NCBI RefSeq assembly: GCF_008728515.1
Contig: NC_044996.1
Coordinates: 117,908,547 to 117,972,546, forward strand
Length of the DNA stretch: 64,000 bases
DNA from: Papio anubis
Lineage: Eukaryota; Chordata; Mammalia; Primates; Cercopithecidae
Reading direction: 5' to 3'
In this document: positions 45,428 to 57,991 of the stretch, piece by piece
Layout of the letters: each line of letters starts with the position of its first letter
Position numbering within the stretch: position 1 is the stretch's first letter
Program-made: the position numbers and the translations under genes
The notes under the pieces: model-generated
Database searches by the model: none
What the model was told of the DNA's origin: nothing
The model's input: only the letters and a program-made list of their open reading frames with translations

Positions 45428-45625
45428 ATTTGCCAGGCATACTCATGAATAACACGTGTACCATATTACTTATGACTTTATGAGTCAGTGAGTATATCAT
45501 TTGTATAGAAGCGAAATCTGAATATGAGAGGAGTTAGGAGACATACCTAAAATCACATAACTTGTCATTAACAAATATTGGGATTAAAAATAGGTTTTCT
45601 TGCTCCAAGGAATATGAGTTTCCAC
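45428..45625 (-). mobile_element. MIR element
   Basis: Reverse-complement MIR: 'TTTGCCAGGCATACTCATGA', 'AGACATACCTAAAATCACAT', 'ATTGGGATTAAAAATAGG'. Confidence 0.6.
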
Positions 45626-46109
45626 TACAATCCTTGTACTTATAAAATGCTAGAATTAGGGTCAGATTTGATTGATTTAAGAGATAACCAAATCATTTAG
45701 GTTAAAACAATTTTATTCAGTTAGTGTTAATTTGCATTTGATTTATATGTGTTTCCATGTTGCAATTTTTTTCCACCCAACACAATATAATTAATATTGC
45801 ACACTAATTTTTGCAACTTGCATGGCAAAGCCAGAAAATTCAAACTTATAAGCACCATCAATCACTAGGTTGTTGTTTCCTTATGCACAACACAATAAGG
45901 AAGAGAATGCCATCATATTTTTTTTTGTTTCTGAATACGTTAAAACTCTAAAGAAAATAAATTATATTTTCTCTTTTTTATATGTCTAGTGTGTTCTTTT
46001 AGTAAAACCACAAATGAGGAGTCTATACATGTATTTAATCTTATAAAATGGCAAGGTAGATAACCCACAAGCACATAGCTACTGGAGCTAAATAGATAAA
46101 CGAAAGAGA
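45626..46109. other. Unassigned AT-rich sequence
   Basis: No feature recognised. Confidence 0.4.
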
Positions 46110-46795
46110 ACTAGAATAGCTAAAACAAGTTTGAGAAAAGAAGTAGCTTAGAGGACTCATACTACCTGATTTTAAGACTTGCTATATAAATATAGTATGA
46201 TACTGAGAGAGATAGACACATAGATCAATGGAACAAAACAGAGAACAAAAAAGCAGACCCACACCAATATGTCCGATTGATTTTTTTTTTTTTTTTTTTT
46301 TTGCAAAAGTGAAAATGCAATTAAATGGAGGAAGGATAATCTTTTCAACAAATGGTGTATGACAGCCCTAGGCAGAAAAAGAACCTCAACCTAAACCTCA
46401 GACCTTATACAAAAATTAATTCAAAATGCACCACAGATGTAAATGCACCCAATGTAAAACTAAAAAACATTTAGAAGAGAATATCAGAAAAAAGTTTTAT
46501 GACCTAGGGTTAGGCAAAGAGTACTTAGACATGACACTAAAAGCACAATCAATAAAAGGAAAAAAAATGGATAAATTGAGCATCACCAAATTAAATTTGT
46601 TGGCCCTGCAAATATCCTGTCAGTAAGATTAAAAGAGAAGCCTCAGACAGGGAAAAAAATTGGAAAATCGTATTTCTGACTAGGACTATTTAAAAAATAT
46701 ATAAGGAACTCTCTGAACTCAACAGTAAGAAAATGAAAAATCTAACAAGAAAATAAGCAAAGGCTTGAACAGACACTCCACCAAAGAAAATGTTA
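46110..46795 (+). mobile_element. L1M ORF2 fragment
   Basis: A late ORF2 segment ('CTAAAACAAGTTTGAGAAAA', 'ACATAGATCAATGGAACAAA' on to 'AAGGCTTGAACAGACACTCC'). The relic frame 46426-46626 holds ORF2-like 'KFYDLGLGKEYLDMTLKA'. A T22 run at 46281-46302 replaces a short T run of the consensus. Confidence 0.88.
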
Positions 46796-47512
46796 GACAT
46801 GGACTTAACTGACTAATGAAACAGAAGATGAGGATTTCTAAAAAATATCTGTTTTCCTGAAATGGGCACCACCCTCTTCTTTCTCCTCTTTCTTCATATT
46901 CCTAATCAGAAAATGTATGCAGTGTTTGGAAGTACAGTATCCACCCTGAAATCAGAAAGACAAAACTCACTTGATTAGGATGGTGGACCAAGAAGACAAA
47001 AGAAAACTGATACTTTGATGATACCGAGTTATTGTTTCCCCTATATTTCCGCGTTATTTCTCCTATATTTAGAGTTAAATTTCCTCTATTTCCCCTGAAT
47101 ATCTTTCCCAAAATTGTAGAAAATAAATACATCAGCAATGTGAGTTTTCTGTATTGTTTGAGAACATTCAATTCTGCTCTAGGGGACAAGAAAACAAATG
47201 GAATAGATGAAACTTATATGAATTTTTAAGCATAGATTTTAAGTTAAGCAAGTAGCTTATGAAAGTAGGTGAAGATCATAGGATTTGTTAAGAATCAATA
47301 AATAAGTATCTTACAAGCCATAGGCAAATTGCATAAGATGTGTTAACTTTACATATTAACTTAGTAACTGGTTGAAGAGTTTAACCCCTGGTTAAGAACA
47401 CATCTGTAATTTTTCAGGTCTAACCACAGGCAATTATAAAGGCTTTACCTGAAAGGCCTTGCTGGGGAAAGCCCCTCTCCCAACACGAGACTTGCTGCAC
47501 AGTCAATATCTC
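46796..47512. other. Unassigned sequence
   Basis: There is no gene. 47030-47110 has an imperfect tandem of 'CCTATATTTCC'-like units. Confidence 0.4.
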
Positions 47513-47803
47513 TTTTTTTTTTGGACAGAGTTTCACTCTGTCACCTAGACTGGAGTGCAGTGGCACGATCTCGGCTCACTGCAAACTCTGCCTCCCAAGT
47601 TCAAGCAATTCTCCTGCCCCAGCGTCCCAAGTAGCTGGGATTACAGGTGCCTGCCACCACGTCAGGCTAATTTTTGTATTTTTAGTAGAGAAGGGGTTTC
47701 ACCTTGTTGGCCAGGCTGGTCTCAAACTCTCGACCTCAAGTGATCCACCCATCTTAGCCTCCCAAAGTGCTAGGATTACAGGTGTGAGCCACCATGCCCA
47801 GCC
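47513..47803 (-). mobile_element. Alu, full length
   Basis: An antisense dimeric Alu ending 'ACCATGCCCAGCC'. Confidence 0.95.
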
Positions 47804-48500
47804 ATATTGCCATTTTTGAAGGTAGTTGCAGTCAAGATGTAGGCCCTTCTGCAGGTCATGCTCTTTCACATATTTATATTCCTTGCCCCAGTGCCTTCAT
47901 TCAGAGGTCTCCTTATCTAAGGCCTTGGGCAAAGACCTTCTTTAGACACCTCTGCCAAGGCCTCCTTATGGGAGTATGGAAGGGAAATCCTGAAGACACA
48001 ATTCTCCACTATGATTCAGTACTCAGAACTTCCCACTCAGCCCTTCCCCCTTGCTTCCTCTCAACCCCACATCAGGGTCCATAAAACTGGAGCCTTTTGT
48101 CCCAGGTTTCCTCAACAGTGAGATGATGCCCACATTTACTCCTGTTCACCTGACCTTTGATTGGTGTGCCAATCACAGAGAGTTGGTGATTTCTCCAGGT
48201 TTAGTCTCTTGCTTATACCATCACAGGAAGCGATTAAAGAGCTTAACTCTCATTTTGGGCTTATTTCTCTAATCAGCTACTTGGACACCTAATCAGACAC
48301 CTCAATGGTCAGCACTCTCTTTCTCCTAACACTGGTAAAACATATACACATGGAATATATAATGGAAACAAGAAAGTTACTTATAGATAGAAAGGGATGG
48401 AAAGGCAAAGTCATAATAATGTCAAATTTGAGCTTATGTATGTGTCATCCCTAATCAGTCACCCAATATGCCCCCATTCTGACTCCACATGACATCTCCT
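47804..48500. other. Unassigned GC-richer block
   Basis: 47830-48300 has a composition and pyrimidine-rich style resembling an old LTR ('CCATAAAACTGGAGCC', 'TGATTGGTGTGCCAATCAC'), but I cannot name it and see no ends. Frames of up to 96 codons have no motif. Confidence 0.3.
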
Positions 48501-48505
48501 TAAGC

Positions 48506-48507
<2 letters not shown>

Positions 48508-48548
<41 letters not shown>

Positions 48549-48642
48549 CAGAGGAGGGGAAGAGAAGAGGTGGAGGAGGAGGGGGAGGTAGGACAAGGAG
48601 GAGTGGAGGGCAGGAAGAGAGAGAGAAAGAGAGAGAGAGAAT
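48508..48642. repeat. (AC)n followed by a purine-rich (GA/GGA)n tract
   Basis: About 19 AC units run to 48547. A nearly pure purine tract of about 90 bp follows at 48549-48640. Confidence 0.95.
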
Positions 48643-49599
48643 GCCTCTTTATAAGGCTAATTGGTGAGCTCGAGCTGATGGCCAGGTATATGTATCTGTC
48701 CTTACACAGCTTCTATAGAGCAAGCATGTATCTGTCACAGGAAATTTCTTTTGACTCATTTACTTAAAACTCAATGATTGTCCTCATAGCCAACTTTCAG
48801 AGGAAGGGAGATGCAGTAGAGATAGAGAAAGGCAAATGAACATTGCACAAACCATGATTCAGGCAGCTTCTGAAGGTGGAAAGAAGTCCTTCCTCTCCCA
48901 TTTCCTATCAAAAGTATGTTAAACAAACTCCCTTCTCTCAATGTTAACTCTATGATGTAAGTGGATTTACTAAAATGTGATTCAGGTACCATAATTTGAT
49001 CTGTTAATCTTTTGCTTCTATGGGACATCTGGTAAAGCTAGCCTGGTATGTATGTGGATGCAACTATTGCACCAGGGCTATTTCCCAGGTAATAACAGTT
49101 AATACAAGAAAGTTTCCTTTGAGACTTACCTTGTTTTTATATGTAGAATATTAGCTGCCATTCATTAATTTTTTTTCTGCAGTTACGGTTTTAATAAACT
49201 TTTTAGCCCAAAAGTAAATTAGAAGACTGTATTTCTCTCCTAATTCCCAGGCCACTACATTGAATTTTGCTCTTTTCTTGATGTGTTCAGGTTTAAGATA
49301 ATCATGGTCACAAAAATTGATATATCTACTACTTGGAATTTATGTCAAAGCCCTGTGTGACATGCTACATGGCCGATCTGTGAAAATTCCAACACTGTAT
49401 AAAAAATTACTTCTTTTTCTAAATACTATTTCCCTCCCCTTTCCTTTATTTCTCTCATTAAATGAAACAATAATTTCAATGCTCTCTATCTTTCCTATTT
49501 TTACCAGTTGGTATATTGATTTGTAAATATTGATGTTTCCCTTGATTGCTTAATTTTAAATTTCTTGCTGTATTTGTAATAGATTATAGAGGCACAAGT
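48643..49599. other. Unassigned sequence
   Basis: No gene or named repeat was recognised. Confidence 0.4.
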
Positions 49600-49737
49600 C
49601 TTTTATTTTTTGGTGGATTACACTATTTTAATTAAAATTTGTATTATGAGACAATTGTAGATTCACAAGTAGCTGTAAGAGAGAGACATCGTATGTTCCC
49701 TTTATCTATTTTCCTCCAATATTAACATCTTGCAAAG
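49600..49737 (-). mobile_element. L1M 3' UTR fragment, left part (split)
   Basis: Reverse-complement text 'GAGACAATTGTAGATTCACA'..'AATATTAACATCTTGCAAAG' fits an L1M 3' region. It is cut at about 49737 and continues at 52498 ('CTATAGTACAATACCACAAC'). Confidence 0.7.
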
Positions 49738-51420
49738 CTACACATTAGAAGAACACATAGAGGAAAAGCCCATGAAACTGGATTTGGCAAAGATTTCCTG
49801 TATATGATATCAAAAGCACAGGCAACAAAAGTAAAAATACACCAATTGGACAACACTAAACTAAAAAATTTATCCACACCAAAGGAAACAATCAACAAAA
49901 TGAAAAGGCCATCCACAGAATGTGAGAAAACATTTGCAAAGCATATATCCAATAAGGGATTGATATGGTTTGGGCCAGGGCCCTGCCCCCCTGCCCCCCT
50001 GCCCACCACCAAATCTCATGTTGAATTGTAATCCTCAGTGTTGGGGGTGGGACCTGATTGGACGTGATTGGATCATGGGGGAGGATGTGGTGTCTCCCCT
50101 GCTAACTCATGATAGAGTTGTCTGGAGAGGTGGTTGCTTAAAAGTGTGCAGCACGTCCTCCTTCGCTCTCTCTCTTCCTCCTGCTCTGCCATGTGAAGAA
50201 GGTGCTTGCTTCCCCTATGCCCCACTGCCATGATTGTAAGTTTCCTGAGGCCTCCCCAACCATGCTTTCTGTACAGCCTGCGGAAATGTGAGTCAATGAA
50301 ACCTCTTTTCTTCATAAATTACTCAGTCTCAAGTAGTTATTTATAGCAGTATGAGAACAGACTAATTCAGGGGTTAATATCCAAAATATACAAGGAACTT
50401 ATACAACTTGATAGCCAAAAATAAATGACCTGACTTTAGAAGGGCAAAAGACCTTAGTAGGCATCTTTCCAAAGAAGACATACAAATGGCCAACAGGTAT
50501 ATGAAAAGGTGTTCAACTTCACTAATCACCAAGGAAATGCAAATCATAACCACAATGAGATATTATCTCATGAGGATGGCTGTTATCAAAAGTCAAAAGA
50601 TAACACGTGTTAGTGAAGATGTGAAGAAAAGGGAACCCTCATACACTGTTGGTGGGAATGTAAATTAATGTAGCCGCTATGGAGAAGAGTATAAACATTC
50701 CTCAAAAAATCAGAAATAGAACTACCATATGATCCAGCAATCCCACTCCGGAATATATCTCTAAAAGAAATAAAGTCATTATTTTGAAGAGATTTCTGCA
50801 CTCCTATGTTCACTGCAGCATTATTCACAATAACTAAGATATGGAATTAACCTAAGAGCCTGTTGATGGATGAATGGAAAAAGAAAAGATACACACACAC
50901 ACACACACACACATAGTGTACACACATACACTGGAATATTATTCAGCCTAAAGAGAATGAAATCCTGCTAGTTATGACAGCATAGATCAACCTAGGACAT
51001 TATACTAAGTGAAATAAGTCAGACGCAGAAAGACAAATACTACATGATCTCATTTATATGTGGAATCTAATAAAGTCATACTCAGATGCAGAGTAGCAGG
51101 GTGGTTACCAGGAGTAGAGGATAAGGGAAATGAGTAGATGTTGGTCAAAAGGTACAGACTTGAAGATATGAAATGAACAAGTTCTGGAGACCTAACGTAT
51201 AGCATGCTGGCTATAGTTAATAATAATGTGCTGTATATTTGAAATATGCTAGGAGAGTAGATTTCAACAAAAGAGTAGCTACATGTGTTGTTGATGGCTA
51301 TGTTAATTAGCTTGATAGTTGCAGTAATTTTACAATATATATGTACAGCAAAATATCATGTTGTACACTTTGAATATGTATTATTTCTTTATCAATTTTA
51401 CCTCAGCAAAGCTGAAAAAA
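49738..51420 (+). mobile_element. L1M (L1MA/MB-like) 3' end, split by an MST LTR
   Basis: Late ORF2 ('AAAAGCACAGGCAACAAAAG') runs on through the 3' UTR to 'TTTTACCTCAGCAAAGCTG' plus A. It is interrupted at 49956-50374 by a solo LTR. A (CA)n run lies at 50890-50912. Confidence 0.9.
49956..50374 (+). mobile_element. MST-type MaLR solo LTR in L1M, with 5-bp TSD
   Basis: The LTR (49961-50369) runs TGATATGG to ACTAATTCA, flanked by GGGAT (49956-49960) and GGGGT (50370-50374). L1 text continues across the insertion ('CCAATAAGG|GGTTAATATCC'). Confidence 0.9.
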
Positions 51421-52497
51421 GCACAATGAGATATCATGTCATACCTCCCAGAATAGCCATTATCCAAACAAACAAACAAATACAAAATAGTAATTGTTGG
51501 TGAGGATGTGGAGAAATTGGAAGCCTCATGCACTGTTGATGGAATTTTAAAATGGCACAGACACTATGGAAAACGTTCTGGTGGTTCCTCAAAAAAATTA
51601 AAAATAGACCTACTACACGATCAAGTAATTCTTCTTGTAGGTATACACCCCAAATAATTGAGCAAGGCCTTGAAAAGATATTTGCACACTTAATATTTAT
51701 AGCAGCACTATTTAAAATAGCCAAAAGGTGGAAGCAACCAGTGTTCACTGAGAAATGAATAAACAAAATATGATATGTATATATATATGCACACACACAA
51801 TGGAATATTATTTAGCTTTAAGAAGGAAATAAATTCTGACATATGCTACAACATGGATGAACCTTGAGGACATTGTACTGACTGAAATAAGCCGGTCACA
51901 AAAAGCCAAATTCTGTATGATTTCACTTACATGGTATACCTAATCAAATCCATAGAAACAGAAAGTAGAGGCCGAGCTCGGTGGCTCACGCCTGTAATCC
52001 CAGCACTTTGGGAGGCCAAGGCGGGCGGATCACGAGGTCAGGAGTTTGAGGCCAGCCTGGCCAATATGGTGAAACCCCGTCTCTAATAAAAATACAAAAA
52101 TTATCCGGGCGCTGTGGTGCGCGCCTGTAGTCCCAGGTACTTGGGACTTCTGCTGAGGCAGAAGAATCGCTTGAACCCAGGAGGTGGAGGTTGCAGTGAG
52201 CCGAGATCGCCCCACTGCACTCCAGCCTGGGCGACAGAGTGAGACTTCATCTCAAAAAAAAAAAAAAAAAAGAAAGAAAGAAAGTATAATGGTGTTATGG
52301 TGTTTGCCAAGGGCAAGAAGAATGGGGAAATGTGGAAATGGGGAGTTTTCTAATGGTACAGAGTGTTAGATTTGCAAGATGAAAAAGTTCTGGAGACTGT
52401 TTGCTCAACGATGTGAATATATTTAACACTACTCAACTAACACACTTAGGAATGATTAAGAAGGTACAGTTTATTTTGTGTGTTTTTCATCATTAAA
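51421..52497 (+). mobile_element. Second L1M 3' end, head-to-tail, with Alu
   Basis: It starts within late ORF2 ('GCACAATGAGATATCATGTC'), directly after the A tail of the preceding L1, and ends 'GTGTTTTTCATCATTAAAAAA'. An Alu sits at 51970-52272. Confidence 0.88.
51970..52286 (+). mobile_element. Alu, full length
   Basis: A dimeric Alu with little divergence in its left arm, ending in an A18 and (GAAA)n tail. GAAAGTA on both sides is a likely target duplication. A small insertion 'TTGGGACTTCTGC' disturbs the right arm near 52141. Confidence 0.93.
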
Positions 52498-52925
52498 AAA
52501 CCCTATAGTACAATACCACAACCAGGATCTTAGGAAACCAACATTGTTATAATCCACAGTTTTACTTATACTTCAGTACGGGCGAGTGTATTTAATTCTA
52601 TATAATTCTTTCATGCGAAAGTTCATGCATCTACTAAGAATCAAGATACAGAACAAAATAATCATCATAGATATCCCCTATTTTGCCTTTTCATAAGCAC
52701 ACCCACCTCCCTCCCAAAGAAGCTTCTTTCAGTTCCACCACCTTATCACACTCCCATGGAAATCACTAATTTATACTTTACTCCTGAAACTTTGTCTTTT
52801 CAAAAGGTTAAAAATGGAAACTTACAGAAAAATAACATTTTGACATTGGCTTTTTTCAGGCATCATAATTCTTTAGATATGTATCCAAGTTGTATGCATC
52901 AATAGATTGTTCCTTTTCATAAATG
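52498..52925 (-). mobile_element. L1M 3' region, right part (split)
   Basis: It resumes the minus-strand L1M cut at 49737: 'CCACAACCAGGATC', 'AATCAAGATACAGAACAAAA', 'GACATTGGCTTTTTTCAGG', 'ATCAATAGATTGTTCC'. The plus-strand L1 pair lies between the two parts. Confidence 0.7.
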
Positions 52926-52959
52926 GTAACTTTCAAGTCTTTCCAGTGAGAACGAAAAA

Positions 52960-53557
52960 AGTTGCAGTCACTTTAACAGGAAGTTTTTCAGTTTCTTAAG
53001 ATGTTAGTCATTGACTTAGCATAGCATTCAGCAATTACAAAACTAGATTTCTACAGAAGAAATGTGAAAAATACATCCATCTAAGACTTGTAAGTTAAGG
53101 AGTGTAGGATCATTATACATAATAAGTAAAAAGTGGCATGATGGGGGTGTCTTTCAAATTCTGAATGGTTCATCAAAAGGTGGTTTGTAGACAGAAAGGG
53201 ATATTGAGAAGAAACAACGTTTTGATACATGCTGCAAGGCTGATGATCCTCAAACACATACAAGTGAAAGAAGCCAGCCAAAAAGGACCACACATGACAT
53301 GAATTCCTTGTATAAGAATTTTCAAGAAAAGGCACATCAACAGAGGTAGAAAGCAGATTAGTGATTGCCCAGAGTTAGAGGTAAGAAGAAAATGTGGCAG
53401 TGAACAGGAACAAAATTTCTCACGCAACGACATAATTTCTAAAAGTTAGATTCTGCTGAGGATTTCACAGCTTGGTGTATTTACCAAAAAATCATGAAAT
53501 TGCACATTCAACATGAGCAAACATAATGCAAATCATCTCAATAAAGGTTTTTTAAAA
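52960..53557 (+). repeat. L1M-derived tandem cluster, unit 1 (3' end)
   Basis: This is a late ORF2 and 3' UTR segment of an old L1. It shares the non-consensus string 'TTTCTACAGAAGAAA' (53049-53063) with unit 3 (59859-59873). It ends 'CTCAATAAAGG' and runs directly into ORF2 thumb sequence at 53558. Confidence 0.75.
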
Positions 53558-55046
53558 CATCAATTGCATTTCTATATAATAACAATGTATAATCTGAAAC
53601 TGAAATTGAAAAAAAATTACCATTGTCAATAGCATGCGAAGGAATAATTGATTTAAAATTAATATGAAATGAGGAAGACTTGTACACTGGAAACTGCAAA
53701 ATATTACTGAGGGTAACAAAAGATGACATAAGTAAATGGAGTATCATTCCAGATTCATGGATTCATGACATATCAATACTCTCAACTAGATGTACAAATT
53801 CAAGGTCATCATTTTCAGAAAAGCAATCATACAAATGACCAAGACACAGGAAAATATGCACAGGAAATACAAATTTAAAAGACAATGTTAACCACTTTCA
53901 CACAGAAAAAATGAAATAAAAACCACAGGAAATAAGTGTGGTCAAAGACATGGAGTGAATATCATCCTCACAAAGTTGTGATAGGGAAGAAAATTATAGA
54001 AGCAATTTGACAATTTCTAATAATGCTTAAAAAGTAGTCTTATAGGAAACAGCAAGAGCACAACTAATAATATATACAAAAGAAATGAAAACAATTCACA
54101 TGATAACATGTACACAAAGATCACAGCAGCATTATTCATGATGTCTAAAAAGAGAAACCACTGCAGGTCCTTCAACTGGGTATCAGACAAAAAAATAAAA
54201 TGTGTATTTATAAAGTGCAATACAATACCATGGAATACAAATTCATGTTAATGGATTAGAAAATTCAATATCGTGAAGATGCCAACAGATTTAGTATATC
54301 TACAGACTCAAAAACATTGCTATTAAAATCTCAGCCTCACTTTTTCAGAGAAATGGAAAAGCTGATATTAAAATTCATATGTAAATGCAAAGGTCCTAGG
54401 AGAGCCAAAACAATCTTGATTTAAAAAATAACTAAGTGAGAGGATGAAAAATTCACAATTTCAAAACTTAGTACAAAGGGACAGTAATCTACAGGGCATA
54501 GTATTGATATTAGGATGGAAATGTCAACCAATGCAACAGAATACAGAGTTCATAAATACATCTATTTATTTTTGATCAGTTGAATTTTGACAAAGACTCC
54601 AAGACAATTTAATATAGAATGTTAATCTCTTCCACAAATTATACTGGGACACTTGGATATCCACACGCAAAGAATGAATATAGAACTTTAGTTTAACCAT
54701 GATACAACGATAGATAAAAAAAAAAAAATACACATAAAGGTATATGCCAAAACTCTAAAACCATAAGAATAAAATAGAGTAGTAAATTTCTGAGCCCCTG
54801 AAACATGCAATGATTTCTTACAAAACACTAAAACAACTCATGCAAAAAAAGGATCAGAATTCCAAAATTAAAATATTTGCACCTTTTAATGGCCACATGG
54901 ATAAAGAGCAATAAAAATTAATATAAATAAAACTATGTTTGCAAATTATATGTGAGGTAAACAATTTATGAATATAAAGAACCATTTCAATGCAAAGAGA
55001 ACAGAACTAAAACTGTATGCAAAGGATTTGAATAGACATTTCACTT

Positions 55047-56225
55047 AAGAATATACTTCTTGTAAATTTGTTTGAGTTCTTTGTAGGTTCTGGATATTAG
55101 CCCTTTGTCAGATGAGTAGATTGCAAACATTTTCTCTCCCATTCATAGGTTGCCTGTTCACTCTGATGGTAGTTTCTTTTGCTGTGCAGAAGCTCTTTAG
55201 TTTAATGAGATCCCATTTGTCAGTTTTGGCTTTTGCTGCCGTTGCTTTTGGTGTTTTAGACATGATCTTTGCCCATGCCTATGTCCTGAATGGTATTACC
55301 TAGGTTTTCTTCTAGGATTTTTATGGTATTAGGTCTAACATTTAAACAACCCCATCAAAAAGTGGGCAAAGGATATGAACAGACATTTCTCAAAGAGACA
55401 TTCATACAGCCAACAGACACATGAAAAAATGCTCATCATCACTGGCCATCAGAGAAATGCAGAATCAAACCACAATGAGACACCATCTCACACCAGTTAA
55501 GAATGGTGATCATTAAAAGTCCAGAGGGAAACAACAGGTGCTGGAGGGATGTGGAGAAATAGGAACACTTTACACTGTTGGTGGGATTGTAAACTAGTTC
55601 AACCATTATGGGAAAACAGTATGGCGATTCCTCAAGGATCTAGAACTAGATGTACCATATGACCCAACCATCCATTACTGGGGATATACCCAAGGATTAT
55701 AAGTATGCTGCTATAAAGACACATGCACCGTATGTTTATTGCAGCACTATTCTAATAAAGGAACTTGGGAATCCAACCCAAATGTCCATCAGTGACAGAT
55801 TGGATTGAAAATGTGGCACATATACACCATGGGAATACTATGCAGCCATAAAAAGGATGAGTTTGCGTCCTTTGTAGGGACATGGATGCAGCTGGGAATC
55901 CATCATTCTTAACAAACTATCACAGAACAAGAAAACCAAACACTGCATGTTCTCACTCTGGGAGGTGGGAACTGAACAATGAGATCACTTGGACTGGGAA
56001 GGGAACATCACACACCAGGGCCTATCATGGGGAGGGGGAGGGGAGGGGAGGAGGGGATTGCATTGGGGTGCCTGATGTAAATGACGAGTTGATGGGTGCC
56101 TTGCACACCAATAACATGGCACAAGTATACATATCATAAACAAACCTACCCGTTAATACTATGTATACAACAAATATAATAATAATAAAATAAATTTAAA
56201 AAAAGAAAAAAAAAAGGAATATACT
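55047..56225 (+). mobile_element. L1PA with 5' inversion (twin-primed) and TSD
   Basis: The left part, 55058-55345, is minus-strand ORF2 text ('TTTAGTTTAATGAGATCCCA'). The right part, 55346-56213, is the plus-strand continuation ('ACCCCATCAAAAAGTGGGC') to the 3' UTR and A-rich tail. The two parts abut in L1 coordinates with about ten bases lost. AAGAATATACT (55047-55057) and AAGGAATATACT (56214-56225) are the target duplication. The inverted part retains a 63-codon relic frame only. Confidence 0.92.
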
Positions 56226-56528
56226 AGTTGTGAGCAAAATGAAAAAATGACCAATACTTATGCTCACTTTTAAAAAGGAAATGCAATGAGAAAATAAATC
56301 ATAAGTCCCTGCTCTCCCTAAAAGCCTGAATTATTTTAAAGAAAACACACACATGCACATACTCTTAGAGCACAGAAAATAACAAGTGTTTTCAAAGATG
56401 TGGAGAAACTAGAACTCTCATATCTTTCTGGTGGAGATGGCTATTGTAGCCACTTTGGAAAACAGTCTGCCAGTTTCTTAAGATATTAAACTATTAAACA
56501 TCAACTGTGCATAGGATTGAACAATTGA

Positions 56529-56843
56529 AAAAGTCTTTTTTTTTTTTTTTTTTTGAGACAGAGTCTTGCTCTGTCGCTCAGGCCAGAGTGCAGTGCCACA
56601 ATCTCGGTTCACTGCAACCTCCGTCTCCCGGGTTCAAGCGATTCTCTTGCCTCAGCCACCTGAGTAGCTGGGATTATAGGTGTACGCCACCATGCCTGGT
56701 TAATTTTTGTGTTTGTAGTAGAGATGGAGTTTCACCATGTTGGTCAGGCTGGTCTCGAACTCCTGACCTCATGATCCGGCCACCTCGACCTCCCAAAGTG
56801 CTAAGATTACAGGCATGAGTCACTGCGCTCAGCCGCAAAAGTC
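56529..56843 (-). mobile_element. Alu, full length, with short TSD
   Basis: An antisense Alu (about 56536-56836) is flanked by AAAAGTC (56529-56535 and 56837-56843). Confidence 0.93.
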
Positions 56844-57196
56844 ATTTTCTATATAAGAGAAGTAAAGCAAAATTCCACCCAAAGACTTGTAAGTGAAGGT
56901 TTATAGAAGCATTATATATAATAACCAAAAAGTGGAAAAATTTGGGATGTCCTTCAACTGGTGAACAGATAATCAAAGGTGGTGCATAAAAAGAAACAGG
57001 ATTCTACATTAGAAAGGAACAAAATTATGAGACATCTTACGTGCTAATCATCCTTAAAAAATCCTACAAATGAAAGAAGCCAGAAACAAAAGCCCACGAA
57101 CTGCAGAAAAATCAAATTAATATAAACAGAAAATAGATTAGAGGTCACGTTGCCAGGGGCTAAGGGTGGGAAGCATGAGGATGACTACTAACAGAT

Positions 57197-57571
57197 TGTA
57201 GGGTTTTCTTTCCTTTTCTTTTCTTTCTTTCTTTCTTTTTTTTTTTTTTTTTTTTTTGTTGTTGTTGTTGTTATTTTGAGATGGAGTCTCAGTCTCCCAG
57301 GCTGGAATGCAGTGGTGCGATCTCAGCTCACTGCAACATCTGCCTTCCAGGTTCAAGCGATTCTCCTGCCTCAGCCTCCCAAGTAGCTGGGACTGCAGGC
57401 GAGCACCACCACACCTCGCTAATTTTTGAATTTTGGTAGAGACAGGTTTCGCCATATTGGCCAGGCTGGTCTTGAACTCCTAACCTCAGGGGATCCACCT
57501 GCATCAGCCTCCCAAAGTGCTGGGATTACAGGCATGAGTCATTGCACCTGGCCTAGAGTGTAGGGTTTTCT
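57197..57571 (-). mobile_element. Alu with expanded tail and perfect 13-bp TSD
   Basis: An antisense Alu is preceded by a pyrimidine-rich tail of about 75 bp (CTTT)n T20 (GTT)n. TGTAGGGTTTTCT at 57197-57209 and 57559-57571 is exact. Confidence 0.95.
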
Positions 57572-57991
57572 ATGCAGTAACAATTCTAGAAATTACCTGT
57601 TGGTGAGGTTTCACAACTAAGCATATTCATTTAAAACTGTTGAATTGTACATTTAAAATGAGCAAACTTTATGTTATGTAAATTATCCCATAAAGATCAT
57701 GTGAAAACATCAATCTCGTTTTTACATAATGGTAAAATATAATGTGAAACTGAAATTGAGACAGCATTGCCATGTAAAATAGCATACATTGGAAGAGAAT
57801 AATTTGTTATAAAATTCAGAGGAAAAGAGTAAGATTTGCATACTGAAAACTACAAAGTATTACTAACATAATAAAAGATGACTTAAGTAAATAGAGTTGC
57901 AATCCGTGTTCATGGATATGAAAGGTCAATATGGTTTCAATATCAATATATTCCAAATAGATCTATGGATTCGATTTCATTGTTCTCAAAA

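Larger units (their letters stand above)
53558..57712 (+). repeat. L1M-derived tandem cluster, unit 2 (with younger insertions)
   Basis: The unit starts at ORF2 'AACATCAATTGCATTTCTAT'. It jumps to late ORF2 near 53830, then at about 54228 back to the thumb region ('AAATTCATGTTAATGGATT'). It continues through ORF2 to the 3' UTR, ending about 57712. An L1PA (55058-56213) and two Alus lie within it. All coding capacity is lost. Confidence 0.72.

Noticed and set aside
47804..48300. Frames of 96 and 73 codons in a GC-richer block
   Set aside because: There is no domain, start context or splice evidence; the block resembles an unnamed old repeat.
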